Origin: Dietzia timorensis
GTDB lineage: Bacteria; Actinomycetota; Actinomycetes; Mycobacteriales; Mycobacteriaceae
Length of the DNA: 64,000 nucleotides
Direction of reading: 5' to 3'
NCBI RefSeq assembly: GCF_001659785.1
Contig: NZ_CP015961.1
Coordinates: 496,001 to 560,000, forward strand
Under the pieces are notes generated by a model that saw nothing but the letters and a program-made list of their open reading frames with translations, made no database searches and was not told the DNA's origin. This document shows positions 46,853 through 56,898 of this stretch, piece by piece. Made by a program: the position numbers and the translations under genes. Numbering within the stretch: the stretch's first letter is position 1; every line of letters starts with the position of its first letter.

Positions 46853-49321
46853 CTAGCCGTTGGGAGAGATGGTGAGCGGGGCGTAGCCCGGCACGTCGCG
46901 AACCTCTTCGCCGTCCGGGCCGACGGTGGCGCCGCCACCGCCGCCCCCTCCGGGAGCCGAGCCGCCCCCGGAGGCGCCGGACCCGCCGGAGCCTCCGCTG
47001 CCGGAGCCGTCGGACACCGTGATCGTCATCGTGGAGCCGGGGATATCGAGATTTTCCTCGACCGAAAGGACCTGGCCGTAGGGCACGGATCCGCCGGAGG
47101 TGAATCGGGTCTCCACCGTATATCCGGCCGCCTCGAGCGCCGAAGTCGCCGCGGACTGGCTCATGCCGACGACATTGGGCGCGCCCTGGGCGGCGGTGGT
47201 GCCGGACTGATAGGCGGGATCCGGGGAGAAGGGTTCGATCTCGTCGAAGTGCCCGACGATCGGCATGAACGCCGTGTACCACGTGCGCGCCGGCTCGTCA
47301 CCGCCGTAGAGGTCGCCCCATCCACACTGACGGAGGGGGGACTTACACAGCGAGGACGTTTCCGGGCCGTCGTTGAAGGCGTACGTGGCGGCGGCGAAGC
47401 GGTTGGTGATTCCGAGGAACGCCGAGGATCGGTGGGACTCGGTAGTACCTGTTTTGCCGGCCATCGGCAAATTCCACCCGGCCGCGGCCGCGGCGTTCGC
47501 CGAGGTGCCGCCTGGCTGATCATCCTTGCCCATCGCGGCGGCGAGCGAATTGGCCAGGCCCTCGGTGACGACCTGCTCGCACGGCTCCTCGTTCATCGAC
47601 ACCGGGCGGCCGTTCGCGTCGGTGATCGAATCGATCGGGCTCGGTGGGCACCACGTGCCCCCGGAGGCGAGCGTCGCGCCGACATTCGACAACTCGAGCG
47701 CGTTGACCGCGTCCGGGCCGAGGGTGAACGAGCCGAGATTGTTGTCGGTGACGAAGTCCTGGAGAGACTGTCCGTCGGGGGCGGTACCGTTCTCCGCGTA
47801 CGAGCGCAGGCCGAGTCGCACGGCCATCTCCACCGTCGGTTTGACGCCGACCTGCGAGATCATGTTGACGAACGCGGTGTTCGGTGACTGCGCGAGCGCG
47901 TCGGTCAGGGACAGCGAGCTCGCGTATGAGCCGGCGTTCTCGACGCAATACATGCCCGCGGGGCACCCGGCGGCGCCGCCCGCGCCGAATCCTTCGAGCT
48001 GAACGCGAGACGGGACGGACACCGAGGTATTCGTACCCATGCCCTTTTCCATGCCCGCCGCGACGGTGAAGATCTTGAAAACGGAACCGGCGCCGTCACC
48101 CACCATGGAGAAGGGCTGCGGCTGGACGGTTTCCTCGTTGGTCTGGTCGAGGCCGTAGGCGCGCGAGGAAGCGATGGCCTTGACCTTGTGGGCGTCATCG
48201 CCCGGCTCGACGACGCTCATGACCTCGGCGACGCCGTCTCCCTGGGGCTGGCCGAAAGTGTCGAGCGAGTTCTGGACCGAGTCCTGGACCGTGTTGTCGA
48301 GGGTCGTCTTGATCGTGTAGCCGCCGCGGCTCATCGTCTCGCGGCTGATGCCGTTGGCCTGCAGATACTGGAGTACGTAGTCGCAGAAGAAGCCGCGCGA
48401 ATCCGCGGTGATACAGCCGTTCGGGACCGCCTGCGGCTGGTCGAGAACGCCGAGTGGTTCCTGCTTGTACTGCTCGGCCTCCTGCGAGGTGATCGAACCG
48501 GTGCTGGCCATTGCGTCGATAATCGTGTTTCGACGATCCGTCGTGGCCTCGGGGTTCGTGTACGGGTTGTACATCGACGTCGACTGCACCATGCCGGCGA
48601 GCATCGCGGACTGGGGCACTGTGAGCTCGCTCGCGTCGGTACCGAAGTAGGTCTTCGCCGCGACCTGCACGCCGAAAGCCCCGTTGCCGAACGAGATCAG
48701 ATTGAGGTACTTCGACAGGATCTCGTCCTTGGACAGTTCCTTGTCGAGCGCGAGCGCCATGCGGATCTCGCGCAGCTTACGTGCGGGGGTGACCTCGATG
48801 GCCTCGCGGCGCTCGCTCTCGGACTGCGCCGAGACGAGGAACTGGTAGTTCTTGATCAGCTGCTGGTCGATCGACGACGCGCCCTGTTGCACGCCACCGG
48901 CCGTGAAGTTGGTGACCATCGCGCGAGCCGTGCCCTGCCAGTCCACGCCCTGGTGGTCAAGGAATCGGCGGTCCTCCATGGAGATGATCGCGAGCTTGAT
49001 GTTCTCCGAGATCTCGTCGGAGGGAACCACGATCCGTTGCTGGTCGTAGATCCATGCGATCGGCTGGTCCTCCGAATCGGTGACCGTGGTGATCTGGGGC
49101 ATATCGCCCTTGATGAGGTCCGCGGAGGTGGATGCGAGAGAGCTGGCCATCTTATTAGAGGACAAGCCCACGGCGCCTACCACTGGGAACATCGAGCCGG
49201 CGAAGACGATACCGGCGGCGATGCAGGCCAGCAGCAGTCTTAGCAGCTTGGCGAAATTCGACACAGGCCGAATCCTATCGAATGAATCTGAGAGCCAACC
49301 CCCGCGGTGTCGCGTGTTCAC
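46853..49321 (-). CDS. ponA2: Bifunctional penicillin-binding protein with PASTA domain (PonA2-like)
   Basis: Class A PBP that polymerises and crosslinks peptidoglycan. After one membrane segment (about residues 28-52), the GT51 glycosyltransferase has ISMEDRRFLDHQGVD and QGASSIDQQLIKNY. The transpeptidase shows GSVFKIFT (SxxK), QSPNTAF (SxN) and AGKTGTTE (KTG). One PASTA domain (APNVVGMSQSAATSALEAAG) follows, and then a Gly/Ser-rich tail. The 822-residue layout and the whiB neighbour match PonA2 of mycobacteria. Confidence 0.94.
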   Translation of the reverse strand: MNTRHRGGWLSDSFDRIRPVSNFAKLLRLLLACIAAGIVFAGSMFPVVGAVGLSSNKMASSLASTSADLIKGDMPQITTVTDSEDQPIAWIYDQQRIVVPSDEISENIKLAIISMEDRRFLDHQGVDWQGTARAMVTNFTAGGVQQGASSIDQQLIKNYQFLVSAQSESERREAIEVTPARKLREIRMALALDKELSKDEILSKYLNLISFGNGAFGVQVAAKTYFGTDASELTVPQSAMLAGMVQSTSMYNPYTNPEATTDRRNTIIDAMASTGSITSQEAEQYKQEPLGVLDQPQAVPNGCITADSRGFFCDYVLQYLQANGISRETMSRGGYTIKTTLDNTVQDSVQNSLDTFGQPQGDGVAEVMSVVEPGDDAHKVKAIASSRAYGLDQTNEETVQPQPFSMVGDGAGSVFKIFTVAAGMEKGMGTNTSVSVPSRVQLEGFGAGGAAGCPAGMYCVENAGSYASSLSLTDALAQSPNTAFVNMISQVGVKPTVEMAVRLGLRSYAENGTAPDGQSLQDFVTDNNLGSFTLGPDAVNALELSNVGATLASGGTWCPPSPIDSITDANGRPVSMNEEPCEQVVTEGLANSLAAAMGKDDQPGGTSANAAAAAGWNLPMAGKTGTTESHRSSAFLGITNRFAAATYAFNDGPETSSLCKSPLRQCGWGDLYGGDEPARTWYTAFMPIVGHFDEIEPFSPDPAYQSGTTAAQGAPNVVGMSQSAATSALEAAGYTVETRFTSGGSVPYGQVLSVEENLDIPGSTMTITVSDGSGSGGSGGSGASGGGSAPGGGGGGGATVGPDGEEVRDVPGYAPLTISPNG

Positions 49322-49684
49322 CGGGTTTTCCCGGCGCCCCTCGGATCTGTCGGTTTGTGGCTCGGACCCTCGCTTCTGGACGCTTTATCAGTTCGAAATA
49401 TTGAGCCCTATTTACTTTCGGCGTGTGACTGCGGTAACAATAGTTGTATCACCGTTTGTAGAGGCTGAGAGTTTTCAGGTTTCTCGGTACGGAGCTCGAA
49501 CACGAGGCGGAGCGCTTTCGCTCCATCCTTGTGAGGGCGAAGTTCCGCGGATTTGGCTTATAAGCTGTTTGTGAACGGTGCACACAATTAAGTATGCATA
49601 CATAAGTAGCGATGTCATGCATAAGGTTCACGGAGCGCAGCGCACCCCTATCGCGTGCTCCCAGACGATGTTAGGGGCAACAAT
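49322..49684. promoter_or_regulatory. Regulatory gap between divergent ponA2 and whiB
   Basis: This 363-base gap holds no gene. It is AT-rich for this DNA. TGTGACTGCGGTAACA (about 49426-49441) is close to the Crp/GlxR consensus TGTGA-N6-TCACA. GCTTATAAGC near 49556 is a 10-base palindrome containing a -10-like TATAAG. ATGCAT occurs at both ends of a 29-base stretch (about 49592-49622). The binding proteins are not known. Confidence 0.5.
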
Positions 49685-50104
49685 ATGACGGCACCTGTGA
49701 AGTCCTCCTCGAGCGGCGGAGCCGAAGGCTCGTCGGAAATCCAGACCCACGAGCCGCTGCAGGGGAGGGGATCACAGTTGGCGGGAGCCGAATCCATCGT
49801 CGGCGAAGCACGCCAGCAGTGGGTCTCCCAGGCCAGGTGCCGTGATATCGACCCGGACGAACTCTTCGTCAAGGGTGCAGCCCAGCGACAGGCGGCCGCG
49901 ATCTGCCGCCACTGCCCCGTCCTCCTCCAGTGCCGCGCCGACGCGCTCGACAACCGCGTCGAGTTCGGCGTCTGGGGCGGGATGACCGAACGTCAGCGCC
50001 GCGCGCTGCTCAAGCAGTACCCGGACGTCACCTCCTGGGCGGACTTCTACTCCGAACAGCTCGATCGCGCCGCTGCCCGTACCCAAGCTCGCGCGGTGAA
50101 CTGA
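49685..50104 (+). CDS. WhiB-family iron-sulfur regulator (WhiB4/WhcA-like)
   Basis: The 139-residue protein has the four-cysteine cluster site: the Cys of QARCRDIDPDELF and then ICRHCPVLLQC, plus the conserved GVWGGMTERQRR turn and a basic C-terminal helix. These proteins hold a [4Fe-4S] cluster that responds to O2, NO or redox, and control stress genes. Its place next to ponA2 and the ATPase pair is that of whiB4 in mycobacteria and whcA in C. glutamicum. The start ATG 49685 has AGGGG eight bases upstream. Confidence 0.93.
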   Translation: MTAPVKSSSSGGAEGSSEIQTHEPLQGRGSQLAGAESIVGEARQQWVSQARCRDIDPDELFVKGAAQRQAAAICRHCPVLLQCRADALDNRVEFGVWGGMTERQRRALLKQYPDVTSWADFYSEQLDRAAARTQARAVN

Positions 50105-50143
50105 CAAGCGACCCGCATCCGGGCCACGGCCCGGCGACATTAT

Positions 50144-50190
50144 GCCCGGCACCGACAACGTCGACTTTGGCGATGCGGGCCGGGCTTTTT
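50144..50190 (+). terminator. Terminator after whiB
   Basis: GCCCGGC (50144-50150) pairs with GCCGGGC (50179-50185), and five T follow (50186-50190). It lies 40 bases after the whiB stop. Confidence 0.85.
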
Positions 50191-50206
50191 CGTGTCCGCC
50201 GGGTAC

Positions 50207-51355
50207 CTATTCCCTGCCGACGAGCTGGCTGCCGAGGGCGCGTAGCGCCGTGAGGCTGGAGACCTCGAACGGTAGCGAAGGGACCCCGACCACCGGCACC
50301 GAGGGGCGTTGCTTGGTGAAGCCGCTGATCAGGCGCACCTCCTCGCGGGCGGTGAGTGCGCGCTCGGTGTGGATGTCGAGCGCCGCCGCGGCCTCCGGGT
50401 AGTCCTTCGCGATACGGCGCGCGCCGGCGGTGGACTCGTCGGGGCCGAGATCCACGAGGCGTGGGTGGGTGCGATTGATGACCACGCCGGACAGCGGCAT
50501 GCCCTCCGCGGTGAGCCGGTCGACGAAGAAACCGGCCTCGCGCAGCGCCGGCGCCTCGGCGCTCGCGACGACGACGAACTCGGTGCCGCGCCGGCGGAGC
50601 ACCGCCTGTGTGCGCGCGGCGCGCGTGGCGAAGCCACCGAACGTCGAATCGAGCGCCTGGACGAACTCGCTCGCATCCGAGAGCATCGCCGAACCGACGA
50701 TCCGCGAGATCCCCTTGAGTGCGGCGCTCATCGCGCCGGAGGCGAGGCGGCCGAAACCGCGGCCCGGCGTGGCGAGCATCCGCATCAACCGCGAATCCAT
50801 GAACCCTGCCAGGCGGGCCGGCGCATCGAGAAAATCGAGGGCATTGCGTGACGGCGGGGTATCGACGACCACCAGGTCCCACGAGGAATCCTCGAGCAGC
50901 TGCCCGAGCTTCTCCATCGCCATGTATTCCTGGGTGCCGGCGAAAGACTCGACGAGCGTCTTGTAAAACGGGTTCGCCATGATCCGCTCGGCCCGCTCGG
51001 GCGTCGAATTCTGCGCGACGAGCTCGTCGAAGGTGCCCTTCATATCCAGCATCATTGCGAACAATCGTCCACCGGGCTCGGGCGCGCCGGAATCGTCCTG
51101 CGGATCGGCATCTCCGCCGTCATGCGCGGATAGGTCCACCTCCTGCGGGGTGTTCGTGAGGCCCTCGATGCCGAGTGCCTGGGCGAGGCGGCGCGCCGGG
51201 TCGATGGTGAGGACGACGACCTGGCGTCCCATTTCCGCCGCGCGAACCGCGAGCGCCGCCGAGGTGGTCGTCTTGCCCACGCCGCCGGCGCCGGTGCACA
51301 CGATGACCCTCGTCGCGCGAGTGGAGAGGAGCCGTTCGGTATCCAGCCGTGTCAT
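50207..51355 (-). CDS. ArsA/Get3-like ATPase, subunit 2 (Rv3680-like)
   Basis: The 382-residue protein has the deviant Walker [17 protein letters not shown] and [14 protein letters not shown], which matches the Switch/Walker B of ArsA/Get3 ATPases. With its upstream partner it would form the two-subunit Bag-type complex known in mycobacteria, where it protects against reactive by-products of glycerol metabolism and nitric oxide. Start and partner stop overlap by four bases (ATGA). An acidic insert ([17 protein letters not shown]) is near residue 78. Confidence 0.87.
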   Translation of the reverse strand: MTRLDTERLLSTRATRVIVCTGAGGVGKTTTSAALAVRAAEMGRQVVVLTIDPARRLAQALGIEGLTNTPQEVDLSAHDGGDADPQDDSGAPEPGGRLFAMMLDMKGTFDELVAQNSTPERAERIMANPFYKTLVESFAGTQEYMAMEKLGQLLEDSSWDLVVVDTPPSRNALDFLDAPARLAGFMDSRLMRMLATPGRGFGRLASGAMSAALKGISRIVGSAMLSDASEFVQALDSTFGGFATRAARTQAVLRRRGTEFVVVASAEAPALREAGFFVDRLTAEGMPLSGVVINRTHPRLVDLGPDESTAGARRIAKDYPEAAAALDIHTERALTAREEVRLISGFTKQRPSVPVVGVPSLPFEVSSLTALRALGSQLVGRE

Positions 51356-52440
51356 TTTCCGGCTCCTTTTCTGCGGCGGGTGACGCCCTGCTCGGTGAGC
51401 GCCGCCGCGAGATCGAACAGAGAGGACGTATCGATGCCGCCGGTGAGATGGGGGAGGACCAGCGTTCTCGCGCCGGACGACGCAAGGGTCTCGGCCGCGG
51501 CGATCTGCCCCTGTGCGACGCGGGCGTGCTCCATCGACTCGACGATGAGCCCCTCGACGAGTGCGCGTTCGTCTTCCGAATACTCCGCCGATGTCGCCGA
51601 GACGATGCCCGCGGAGGAGAGGCCGTCTGCGAGCTGGCGCGGATCCGGGCCGTCGGCGGCGAAGCGCGGCAGGTCTTCCGGCTCGACGAACTTCGGATTC
51701 GCGCGGTTGACGATGACGTGGCCGACGGGAATCCCGACCGACTCGATATCGGCGATCGCGTCGAGCGTCTCCTGCACGGGTAGGGATTCGAGAAGTGTGA
51801 CCAGGTGCACCACCGTGCGGCGCGAATGGAGCAGCCGCGCGACCTCGTTCGCCTGCGCGTGGATCGGCCCGCCGCGGGCGAGGCCGGCCATCGCGACCGT
51901 GACATCGAGGAAGCGGTGGATGCGGCCGGTCGGCGGCGAATCGACGACGATCGCATCGTAGGTGTCCTCGCCCTTCGCCTCGTCGCGCGTCGCGGTTTCC
52001 TTGATCTTCCCGGTGAGGATCACGTCCTTGATGCCCGGCGCGATCGACGTCGCGAACTCGATGGCGCCCGTCGCGCGCATCGCCTTGCCGAGGGTGCCGA
52101 GCCGGTAGAACATGGCCATGTATTCGAGCATTGCCGCCTCGGTCTGGATGGCGAGCGCGTGGACCTCGCCGCCGCCCTCCGGGGAGGCCAGGTGGACCTC
52201 CTTGTACGGCAGGGGGCTGCGGTCGAAGAGGCGGGCGATTCCCTGGCGCTCCTCGACCTCGACGAGCAGCACACGGTTGCCCTCGCTTGCCAGCGAAAGG
52301 GCAAGCGCGGCGGCGACTGTCGTCTTCCCCGTCCCGCCCTTCCCGGAGACGAAATGGATCTGCGCGGAGGCGGAGGCGGCCGAGAACCGCCCACGCAGGT
52401 CGTCGGCGAGGGTCGGCGCCGAGGCGGCATCGTGGGACAT
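51352..52440 (-). CDS. ArsA/Get3-like ATPase, subunit 1 (Rv3679-like)
   Basis: Partner of the previous ATPase. Walker A is [16 protein letters not shown] (about residue 38), Walker B and switch [16 protein letters not shown]. The 362-residue protein has the KGGTGK form with the signature lysine, while the other subunit has GAGGVGK. The pair sits behind whiB, in the same order as in M. tuberculosis. Start ATG 52440 was preferred to one eight codons earlier. Confidence 0.87.
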   Translation of the reverse strand: MSHDAASAPTLADDLRGRFSAASASAQIHFVSGKGGTGKTTVAAALALSLASEGNRVLLVEVEERQGIARLFDRSPLPYKEVHLASPEGGGEVHALAIQTEAAMLEYMAMFYRLGTLGKAMRATGAIEFATSIAPGIKDVILTGKIKETATRDEAKGEDTYDAIVVDSPPTGRIHRFLDVTVAMAGLARGGPIHAQANEVARLLHSRRTVVHLVTLLESLPVQETLDAIADIESVGIPVGHVIVNRANPKFVEPEDLPRFAADGPDPRQLADGLSSAGIVSATSAEYSEDERALVEGLIVESMEHARVAQGQIAAAETLASSGARTLVLPHLTGGIDTSSLFDLAAALTEQGVTRRRKGAGK

Positions 52441-52591
52441 GGTTTTCAGCCTAACCGGCCGCACCGCGGAGGTACTGGAATGCGGGAATTTGCCTCGTGC
52501 GCTGGGACGTGTTTTTCGCCACCCGACTCGTGTGCCCGGCGAGACTCGCGGACGGGGTTGGGGAAAGTGTCAGTTCTTATAGAGTGGGGCC

Positions 52592-52765
52592 ATGACTACA
52601 CCACAGAGCCCCGTCCAGTTCGAGTATTCGACCGTTCCGCTTCTCACCCACGCGACGAAGCAGATCCTCGACCAGTGGGGCGAGGACGGCTGGGAACTCG
52701 TCACGGTCCTGCCCGGGCCGACGGGCGAGCAGCACGTCGCGTACATGAAGCGAGTCAAGGCCTAG
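52592..52765 (+). CDS. DUF4177-like small protein
   Basis: A 57-residue protein: FEYSTVPLLTHATKQILDQW and then GEDGWELVTVLPG are typical of DUF4177, a small beta-alpha fold (Y...P......L...G.dGWELV). It is the first gene of a unit with ridA and the MBL enzyme. A TATAGA box ends eight bases before the ATG, pointing to a leaderless mRNA. Function unknown. Confidence 0.8.
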   Translation: MTTPQSPVQFEYSTVPLLTHATKQILDQWGEDGWELVTVLPGPTGEQHVAYMKRVKA

Positions 52766-52810
52766 AGCCGCCGCGTACCACAGACAGACACCGCGATAGA
52801 GGCGAGAAGA

Positions 52811-53278
52811 ATGAGCGAAGGCTATTGGACCCGCAAGCTCGAGTCCCTCGAGATCGAACTGCCCGGCGTGGCTGCGCCGGTGGGTAGCTACGCCCCGGCG
52901 GTGCGCTCCGGGGCGTACGTGTACACCTCGGGACAACTCCCGCTTCGTGACGGCGAGCTGCTGGGAACCGGCAAGGTCGGCGGGGATCTCGGCGTCGACG
53001 AGGCGGCGGGAATGGCCCGCCAGTGTGCGCTGAACGCTCTCGCCGCGGTCGATGATCTCGTCGGGATCGACGCCGTCGTGCGCGTCGTCAAGCTCGTCGG
53101 GTTCGTCGCCTCCGCCCCGGGGTTTCACTCCCAGCCCGTCGTCATCAACGGTGCCTCCGATGTGCTCGCCGAGATCTTCGGCGACGCCGGGGTGCACGCC
53201 CGCTCCGCCGTCGGCGTGTCCGAGCTGCCGCTCGCCGCGCCTGTCGAGGTGGAGCTGATCGTCGAGGTCGAGGGATAA
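52811..53278 (+). CDS. RidA-family protein
   Basis: The 155-residue protein has the RidA (YjgF/YER057c/UK114) fold, with VRSGAYVYTSGQLPL and CALNALAAVDDLVG. Canonical RidA removes reactive 2-aminoacrylate imines and has an Arg near the C-terminus (usually RxxV); here it reads ARSAVGVSELPL, with Arg and Ser kept. It follows DUF4177 by 45 bases and precedes the MBL gene by 2 bases, as in mycobacteria (Rv3678c, Rv3677c). Confidence 0.88.
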   Translation: MSEGYWTRKLESLEIELPGVAAPVGSYAPAVRSGAYVYTSGQLPLRDGELLGTGKVGGDLGVDEAAGMARQCALNALAAVDDLVGIDAVVRVVKLVGFVASAPGFHSQPVVINGASDVLAEIFGDAGVHARSAVGVSELPLAAPVEVELIVEVEG

Positions 53279-53280
53279 CG

Positions 53281-54093
53281 ATGCCCGCCGGCGAATTCCC
53301 CGCCTACGAGGCGCTTCGCGCCGTCGCCGGTTCCCGCGTCGCCTCCGTCGTGCTCTGCGACAACCCGTCGCCGATGACGATGGAGGGTACGAACTCCGTG
53401 GTCCTCCGCGCGCCCGGCGCCGCGCAGTCCGTGGTCGTAGACCCGGGGCCGGAGGACGCCGGCCACGCGAAGGCGCTCGCCGAGGCGGCGGGGGAGGTCG
53501 CGCTCGTGCTCATCACCCACCGGCACGGCGACCACACCGACGGGATCGACGAATTCGTCCGGCTTACCGGCGCGCCCGTGCGCGCCCTGCGTTCCGAGCA
53601 CTGCCGGAGCGCCGAGCCGCTGGTCGACGGCGAGGACGTCGAGGTGGCCGGCCTGCAGATCGGCGTCGTCGCGACGCCCGGCCACACCGCCGACTCGATA
53701 TCCCTCGACGTCGCGCTCGCCGGCGGCGAGACCGACTGCGTCGTCCTCGGCGATACTATTCTCGGCCGCGATTCGACGGTCCTCGACTCCACCGACGGTT
53801 CGCTTCCGGAGTATCTCGATTCGCTGCGCGAGTTGCAGCGTTTCGCAGGCCGCCCCGGGGTTCCGGGCCACGGACCCGACGTGGCGGACGTTTCCGCCGC
53901 GGCGGCTGCTCTCGAGGCCCACCGAAATTCCCGGCTCGAGCAGGTGCGCGATGCGATCGCGCGGCTCGGTGCCGATGCGGGCGCGGCGGAGATCACCCGC
54001 GACATCTATACCGAGGTCACCGACCAGGTGCTACTCGCGGCCGCAGAACAAAGTACCCGCGTCGCGATGGATTACATCGCAGAACGCGGGTAG
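53281..54093 (+). CDS. Metallo-beta-lactamase fold hydrolase (LACTB2-like)
   Basis: The 270-residue protein has the zinc site THRHGDHTDGIDEF (HxHxDH), ATPGHTADS, VLGDTILGR and PGHGPDV, the full set of ligands for the glyoxalase II/LACTB2-like group. It may cleave RNA or thioesters; the substrate is unknown. A C-terminal winged helix, typical for the LACTB2-like group, begins near residue 220 (HRNSRLEQVRDAI). It is separated from ridA by only two bases. Confidence 0.88.
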   Translation: MPAGEFPAYEALRAVAGSRVASVVLCDNPSPMTMEGTNSVVLRAPGAAQSVVVDPGPEDAGHAKALAEAAGEVALVLITHRHGDHTDGIDEFVRLTGAPVRALRSEHCRSAEPLVDGEDVEVAGLQIGVVATPGHTADSISLDVALAGGETDCVVLGDTILGRDSTVLDSTDGSLPEYLDSLRELQRFAGRPGVPGHGPDVADVSAAAAALEAHRNSRLEQVRDAIARLGADAGAAEITRDIYTEVTDQVLLAAAEQSTRVAMDYIAERG

Positions 54094-54119
54094 TTCGAAG
54101 GCGCCCGTGGGCGCAGCGT

Positions 54120-54794
54120 CTAGCGGGCGCGGCGGGCGAGGCGCTCGGGATCGGAGATGATCACCGACTTGCCCTCGAGGCGCAGCCAGCCGCGGTGGGC
54201 GAACTCGGCGAGCGCCTTGTTGACCGTCTCGCGGGAGGCGCCGACGAGCTGTGCGATTTCTTCCTGCGTCAGGTCGTGGGTGACCCGGATCGCGGTGCCT
54301 TCCTTCTGGCCGAAACGCTGCGCGAGCTGCAGCAGCGCCTTGGCGACGCGGCCGGGAACGTCCGTGAAGATGAGGTCGGCGAGGTTGTTATTCGTGCGGC
54401 GGAGACGACGGGCGAGCACGCGCAGCAGCTGATCGGCGATCTCGGGACGCTCGGAGATCCAGCGACGAAGAGCCGTGCGGTTCATCGATTCGACCTTCAC
54501 GTCCGTCACGCAAATCGCGGAGGATGTGCGTGGGCCCGGGTCGAAGATGGACAGCTCGCCGAACATATCCGACGGGCCGAGGACCGACAGGAGATTCTCG
54601 CGGCCGTCGGGGGACTTGCGCGAGAGCTTCACTTTGCCATCGATGATGATGTAGAGCGTCTCGCCCGGCTCGCCCTCGCGGATGATGGTTTCGCCCCGCG
54701 AGAACTCCGCCGGAGACAAGTCATCGCGCAGCGCTTTGACGGCGGCAGGGTCGACGCCCTGGAAAATGCCGGCTCTGCTCAGTGCGTCATCCAC
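54120..54794 (-). CDS. glxR: CRP/FNR-family global regulator (Crp/GlxR)
   Basis: The 224-residue protein has the same length as Rv3676 Crp. The cAMP-binding domain (about residues 10-120) includes [16 protein letters not shown], with the Arg and Ser that contact cAMP, and the helix-turn-helix is [21 protein letters not shown]. GlxR is the master regulator of carbon, energy and wall genes in corynebacteria. The start GTG 54794 has GAAGG nine bases upstream; a longer frame to 54875 is unlikely. GTGG-N6-CCAC in front of it, near 54929-54942, may be an autoregulatory site. Confidence 0.94.
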   Translation of the reverse strand: MDDALSRAGIFQGVDPAAVKALRDDLSPAEFSRGETIIREGEPGETLYIIIDGKVKLSRKSPDGRENLLSVLGPSDMFGELSIFDPGPRTSSAICVTDVKVESMNRTALRRWISERPEIADQLLRVLARRLRRTNNNLADLIFTDVPGRVAKALLQLAQRFGQKEGTAIRVTHDLTQEEIAQLVGASRETVNKALAEFAHRGWLRLEGKSVIISDPERLARRAR

Positions 54795-55075
54795 GGAGAT
54801 TGCCTTCTTTCGTATGGGGAACCCGCGCGGTCTCTTTCCGCGGGGTACGCCGCTCACGCAGCGGCGCTTTGGCACCTTCTACGCAGAACAGCAGCACACT
54901 CGACCCGTCGTGGTGGCTGGGGCGAATGTGGCAGGCACCACTGTATCGTGCATCGAGGTGCGTTGGCGACCTATCGGGCCAATTCTACGAAAGTTGAAAA
55001 AGGCCTCTGGCTAGTAACGATTTCTGTTAGCCACGCCCTTGCGAGGGCTCGGCGAGCGCCTCGCGGCGGCCGCCG

Positions 55076-55243
55076 TCAGTCCTCTTCGGTGGACTTTTCC
55101 GCGGCGGGCGGGGTCGAGGACGCCTCGGCGACCGGAGTTGCGGTCTCCCCGGTGGTGCCCACGACCTTTGCTTCGAAGCGCTCCATCACAAGCGCAAAGA
55201 TGGCGATCGCCAAGGGCGCGAGGACAACGAAGACAGCGTTCAT
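55076..55243 (-). CDS. Small single-pass membrane protein (Rv3675-like position)
   Basis: A 55-residue protein with one hydrophobic segment (MNAVFVVLAPLAIAIFALVM) and a hydrophilic, Thr/Ala/Pro/Glu-rich tail ending in EKSTEED. It lies between glxR and nth, where mycobacteria carry Rv3675, also a membrane protein, but is shorter. A TTAACT box ends eight bases before the ATG (leaderless). The function is unknown. Confidence 0.65.
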   Translation of the reverse strand: MNAVFVVLAPLAIAIFALVMERFEAKVVGTTGETATPVAEASSTPPAAEKSTEED

Positions 55244-55369
55244 AGGACACAAGTTAACCCGTCGGCGCCGTAAAGGGCCAAACTCCTCCGCCGTCATGGG
55301 CGGGTTGTCAGCCCGTGCGACCCGGCGGCGGTGGGGGATTCGCGGGGCCGCCACAGTAGAATCGAGGGC

Positions 55370-56215
55370 ATGTCTGCTGGCCCTTCTGCCCCCGCTCGGC
55401 GGCGACCGACCGCCGCCATGCGCGGCACGGAAACCTCCCTGGGGCTCACGCGGCGCGCGCGCCGAATGGCACGCGAACTCGGTGAGGCGTTTCCCGAGGT
55501 GTGGTGCGAGCTCGATTTCACCAACCCCCTGGAACTGTCGGTCGCGACGATTCTGTCGGCTCAGTGCACCGATGCGCGGGTCAACATGGTGACCCCGGCG
55601 CTGTTCGCGCGCTACCGCACAGCCGCCGACTACGCGGGGGCAGACCCCGAGGAACTCGAGCAGCTCATCCATTCGACCGGGTTCTACCGCAACAAGGCGC
55701 GCAGTATCCAAGGCCTCGGCGCGGCGCTTGTCGAGAGATTCGACGGCGAGGTGCCGCGGCGGATGAAGGACCTCATCTCGCTCCCCGGCTTCGGCCGCAA
55801 GACCGCGAACGTGGTGCTCGGCAACGCTTTCGACACCCCCGGGCTCACCGTCGACACCCATTTTCAACGGCTCACCCGCCGCTGGGGTTGGACCGAGGAG
55901 ACAGATCCGGTGAAGATCGAGCACGCCGTCGCCGAGCTGCTGCCGCGCAAGACGTGGACCGACACCAGCCACCGGATCATCTGGTTCGGCCGTCGCGTGT
56001 GCCATTCACGCAAGCCCGCGTGCGGGGCGTGCTTCCTCGCGCGGCAGTGCCCGTCCGCGGGAGAGGCGGGGTCGATGGACCCGGTCGCCGCGGCGAAGTT
56101 GGTGTCCGGCGACAGCCGCGAGCACCTTCTCGCCCTCGCCGGGCTCGACGCGGACGGCGCGCCGCTTGAAGCGGACGCAGCTGAGGCCGACGCGGCCGGG
56201 GGAGACATTCGATGA
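55370..56215 (+). CDS. nth: Endonuclease III
   Basis: Nth removes oxidised pyrimidines and nicks the abasic site. The helix-hairpin-helix [17 protein letters not shown] contains the catalytic Lys, TVDTHFQRL the catalytic Asp, and the [4Fe-4S] ligands are C-X6-C-X2-C-X5-C in [17 protein letters not shown]. An alanine/aspartate-rich tail of some 25 residues is added at the end. A TAGAAT box ends seven bases before the ATG at 55370, which again suggests a leaderless start. It overlaps the next gene by four bases. Confidence 0.95.
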   Translation: MSAGPSAPARRRPTAAMRGTETSLGLTRRARRMARELGEAFPEVWCELDFTNPLELSVATILSAQCTDARVNMVTPALFARYRTAADYAGADPEELEQLIHSTGFYRNKARSIQGLGAALVERFDGEVPRRMKDLISLPGFGRKTANVVLGNAFDTPGLTVDTHFQRLTRRWGWTEETDPVKIEHAVAELLPRKTWTDTSHRIIWFGRRVCHSRKPACGACFLARQCPSAGEAGSMDPVAAAKLVSGDSREHLLALAGLDADGAPLEADAAEADAAGGDIR

Positions 56216-56898
56216 GCTCGTCCGCCCGCTGGTCCGTCGTCGCCGTCATCGTCGTCGCCGCGCTCGTCGTGGCGCTGTGGAGCACCCTCGGCTCCTCGGA
56301 ACAAGACCCACCCGCCAATGACGCCGGACCTTCCGCGCCTGGCGCGTCGGGCGGGGTCACCCCCGGTCCTTATCGGCCGGCGGACGCCGCGCTGCGCTCG
56401 GAGGTCGGGCTCCTCGGTTGCCCGAAGGGACAGGCGTCGGGCGAGGACGCAGAGGCGGCAGCCGCGGGGCCGCTGGGCGAGGTCTCCCTCGTGTGCATGG
56501 CCGACGGCGAGGAGACGACGTTCGCCGAGATCGCCGCGGGCAAGCCGACGCTGATCAACCTGTGGGCATACTGGTGCGAGCCATGCCGCCGCGAGCTCCC
56601 CGCGCTACGTGACGCGCAGGCCGAGCTCGGCGACTCCGCGCAGATCGTGCTCGTCCACGCCGACCCGGACGAGTCGAAGGGCCTGAATATGCTGCGCGAG
56701 CTCGGGGTCACCGAGCTGCCCTCGCTCGTCGACTCGGGCGGCGAGATCGCCGAGGCGGCCGGCGCCCCGCCGGTGCTGCCGGTCACTATCCTCGTCTCGG
56801 CCGACGGCACCGTGGCGAAAGTGCTCCCGCAGGTCATGCGCGGCCCGGAAGATGTGGTCGACGCGGTCGACACCTATCTCGGCCAGGAGGTGTCCTAG
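56212..56898 (+). CDS. Membrane-anchored thioredoxin-like protein (TlpA/Rv3673c-like)
   Basis: The 228-residue protein has an N-terminal membrane anchor (residues 7-25), a disordered Pro/Gly/Ala-rich part and a thioredoxin domain with the active site [16 protein letters not shown] at about residue 120. It is a likely outer-membrane-side disulfide reductase or oxidase. Cys pairs outside the CxxC (LLGCPKG and SLVCMAD) may form a structural disulfide. It is coupled to nth upstream and to the Nudix gene downstream. Confidence 0.88.
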   Translation: MSSSARWSVVAVIVVAALVVALWSTLGSSEQDPPANDAGPSAPGASGGVTPGPYRPADAALRSEVGLLGCPKGQASGEDAEAAAAGPLGEVSLVCMADGEETTFAEIAAGKPTLINLWAYWCEPCRRELPALRDAQAELGDSAQIVLVHADPDESKGLNMLRELGVTELPSLVDSGGEIAEAAGAPPVLPVTILVSADGTVAKVLPQVMRGPEDVVDAVDTYLGQEVS

